Shown here: piece by piece, positions 61,301 to 64,000 of the stretch
Layout of the letters: each line of letters opens with the position of its first letter
Position numbering within the stretch: the stretch's first letter is position 1
Source of the DNA: Vanilla planifolia
Taxonomy: Eukaryota > Streptophyta > Magnoliopsida > Asparagales > Orchidaceae
NCBI GenBank assembly: GCA_023846275.1
Contig: JAIUJO010003729.1
Location: 32,501 to 96,500 of the forward strand
Length of the DNA stretch: 64,000 bases
Direction: 5' to 3'
The notes under the pieces: model-generated
Database searches by the model: none
Told to the model about the DNA's origin: nothing
What the model saw: the letters and a program-made list of their open reading frames with translations, nothing else
Position numbers and translations under genes: made by a program

Positions 61301-64000
61301 CTCACCCATTCCATCACTCACTCTATCATGTAGTCTTTATATAAATTATCTTCTACTATTATCTATCAGTTCTCTCTCAATATTCTGTATTTTTATTTCA
61401 CCATATTTTATGTCAACTTTTTCTCTCGACTTCTTTTTCAATAAACCTTCCTCTTACATTCTCTATTTGATCGTACTTTCTTTACCACTTTATATCACAT
61501 TCTATTGCTTTTTACCTTTCACTAGTCACTCCCTTATTATATTTTCTTCCAAACTCTTTTCCCTCTTTTCTCTCACTTTTTTTTACTAAATCTCTCAAAT
61601 CAGGTTCCTTTCCTCTCTCTTTCTCTTCTTAATATATGTCCCTTAATTTTTATTTCATCTATGTCAAAGTTTTAGCTATCTTTTATCTTCATCATTTCTA
61701 TCTCTTTAATTTCTATCTTTAACACACTACATATTATCTTCTCTTTATCTTTCTCACTTACTCTCTTCTTCTCTATACCACTTTATCTAGCTCATTTTTT
61801 CCATCAAGTGATGCTCTTTCCCACTCTTTTCCCCATTCTCACTCTTAATTATTATCTCTTTCTCATTCTACCCCTCCCTCACTCATATTCTCTCTCTTCA
61901 TTCTTTTATTTAATTTTTTTCTTTATCTCTTCCTATCAACTCTAAATATATCAATCTCTTATGTCTTTCTCTGTTGCTCACTCCCTCTCTCTTTCTTTCA
62001 AACATAAATTCTCTCATTTGTTATCTATCATTCACTAATAATTTTTATCTTTGTCTTCTTTATTAGTATTTACCTACATATACTTTATTTTTACTTTACT
62101 TATCACATCTCCTACCTTTCTTTCTTTTTCCTCTTCCTCTCTATATTACCTTTTCTATCATTCATTGTATGTGTATCTTCAATGTCCTATTTCCTAAGAA
62201 AATTTTAAAATAGAGTTAGAAACATAATATGAATCTAAAAAAGTATATTAAGTTAAATATATTAAAAGTTTTAAATTAAATAATATAAATTTATAGTCAT
62301 TATTCTATTAATTTTTTTGAAATTTTTTATAATTTTTAATAATTTTTAATTATTTTGATTGTTACTTGAAATTAATAATAAGAGTAACTACAAATTATAT
62401 TTAGTATTAAATAAATATTATTTAAAAATTAAAAAAATACATATAATAAATATGTTTCGAACAAAAGCAATTACATTTATTTTTAAAAAAATTAATTATT
62501 CTTATATTATGAATAATAATTGTTATTTTAAAGTATTCATAATATAAAAATTAAAAGGAAATATAAATATTATATTAACAAATGGTAAATTAAATTTAAT
62601 GAAAAAAATAAAAATATTATGATAATCATCTATAGTTTTATTAATAATTTAAAAAAATTATATATATTCTTATTAATTATAGATATTCTTATTCATCATC
62701 ATTTTATTGCTTTTGGCCTTCTTCCACTCTAATTCTTTCTTCTAAGGCCTTTTATTATAATGTTTATAGTTGAAATGTTTTATATTTAATTTCATTCTTT
62801 TCTTATATTCTTCACTTATTCTTTTTTTAATTCTTATTATTCTATTCATCTCATTAAATATTGTGTTCTATATTTTCTTATTCTTCTTATATTCTATCAT
62901 CATTTTTTTATCACTCCTTCAAGATTTCTTTTTCTTAATCATATTATTCTCATTAAGAATATGTAGAAACTAAAAAATGAATGATAAAATTATTACTAAT
63001 ATTTATCACATTTTTAAAAAATTGATATTAAATATTTTAATTATAATATTAATTATATAATTAATTTAAATAATTTAAAATAAATTGTTATTTTATAATT
63101 AGAAAGAATAATATTTTAGTAAATTGTAAATTTAATTTTTTTCTTCATACTCTTCTTTTCCTAATTAGTTTTTATTTGGTTTTTCTTAAATTGTATTACA
63201 ATAGTTATTACTAAAATTTGAATAAAGGAAAAGAAAAAAAATTTTGTTATTTTTTGCGTCTTTTTTTTTATAAAATTATTTGATATTGTTTATTACAAAT
63301 TAATAATAAATAGAAATAATTTTTTTATTTCTTTTTTATTTTAATATATAATTACAAGATTATGAATTAAGTGATTATTATTTTATTTTGAGAATTAATA
63401 ATTTTTCATTTAGACATTTTAAAGTATATTAATAGAAATAATAATGGCAATTATTCATATTTAGAATATTTATTCTTTACATATTAAGGATAGTGTTATA
63501 ATTCATATGTGCAAAATGTTTTTATACTTAAATGATTATTAGAACAATTTTTATTTGTTAGGGTGAGTACTATTAGCAATAATTTTTGCTATCTCTAACT
63601 CTTAAAACATTATTCAAGATAATTAATTATTATTTATATGAACTATAATAATTAAGAATTAACTATTTAAAAATGTAAAAAATATTTAAGAACCAAACAA
63701 TTATTAAATTTAAAAATTAGATATTTTAACAAATAACACTTTATTAATCAATAACAATTTATTTTTTGAATGACATATTTAGAAAAATTAAAAATAATTA
63801 ATTAGAATTAATCTTAACATTATTTGAATTAAAAACATCATTCTAAAAAACTACAATGGCTTTAATAAATACTATTTTTACTAAGAAAAATGATTTAACA
63901 ATTATTCTTATTAAAAAAGTGTTGCTTTTGAAAACCTTAATTAATAATTTTAAAGAATTTTGAAAATTAATTTTAATTGTACTATTTTTTTTTCTTCACA
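58322..64000 (+). repeat. Macro-repeat array: one apparently complete unit, F to the next F
   Basis: It begins at F (58,322, tttcttcataaaataatatt) and G (58,445, ctctcacaaaaaatttgtg). L is near 59,560-59,680 (gcctcttagtctccctctc), A at 60,143, B near 60,340, C at 61,141 and 61,808, D at 62,195, type-1 E at 62,681, H near 63,150, J near 63,490 and I near 63,610. The last bases of the window (tttcttcaca at about 63,990) are the start of the next F. That gives a unit of about 5.67 kb: about 3.9 kb pyrimidine-rich, then about 1.8 kb AT-rich. No frame with protein-like composition exists in it. Confidence 0.75.

Noticed and set aside
1..64000. CRISPR arrays, tRNA or rRNA genes, bacterial operons
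   Set aside because: No regularly spaced identical repeats, no tRNA-like B-box with a cloverleaf and no rRNA signature were seen; the window is plant nuclear repeat DNA.

Overview
This is nuclear DNA from a land plant, most likely a seed plant with a large, repeat-dense and AT-rich genome. The evidence is two decayed Ty1/copia LTR retrotransposons primed by initiator tRNA-Met, two 5'-truncated LINE fragments with a plant-type RNase H domain, and a small nuclear insertion of plastid DNA carrying the end of rps8. I see no intact protein-coding gene, tRNA, rRNA or CRISPR array. Most long reading frames here (runs of S/F/L/I, or of E/K) are by-products of low-complexity DNA.

Layout. 1-1055 is an imperfect (TTC)n tract followed at once by (GAA)n, a giant imperfect inverted repeat. 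1056-4455 is complex DNA that I do not recognise, closed by a second (GAA)n tract (4456-4925). From about 4.93 kb to the end lies a long array in which pyrimidine-rich (TC-rich) segments alternate with AT-rich segments, always in the same orientation. It looks like low-complexity noise, but ordered landmarks recur in it. Named in unit order they are F, G, L, A, B, C, C, D, E, H, J, I, and then F again. One apparently complete unit runs from about 58,322 to about 63,990 (about 5.7 kb). The other copies are deleted, fused or interrupted.

Insertions in the array: LTR element 1 (12,836-19,606, 5' end lost), a plastid rps8 remnant (27,406-27,576), LTR element 2 (38,987-46,681, TSD ATTTG on both sides) with a LINE nested inside it (42,564-42,994, 13-bp TSD), an unrecognised 0.6-kb piece (50,585-51,172) and a second LINE fragment (51,173-52,152). 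The two LTR elements share the same TSD and the same downstream array sequence, and their LTRs resemble each other by position (5' with 5', 3' with 3'). They therefore look like one old insertion that was later duplicated together with the array.

All homologies were found by eye on the raw sequence. Boundaries in the array are good to a few tens of bases at best; those fixed by a TSD, PBS or stop codon are closer.
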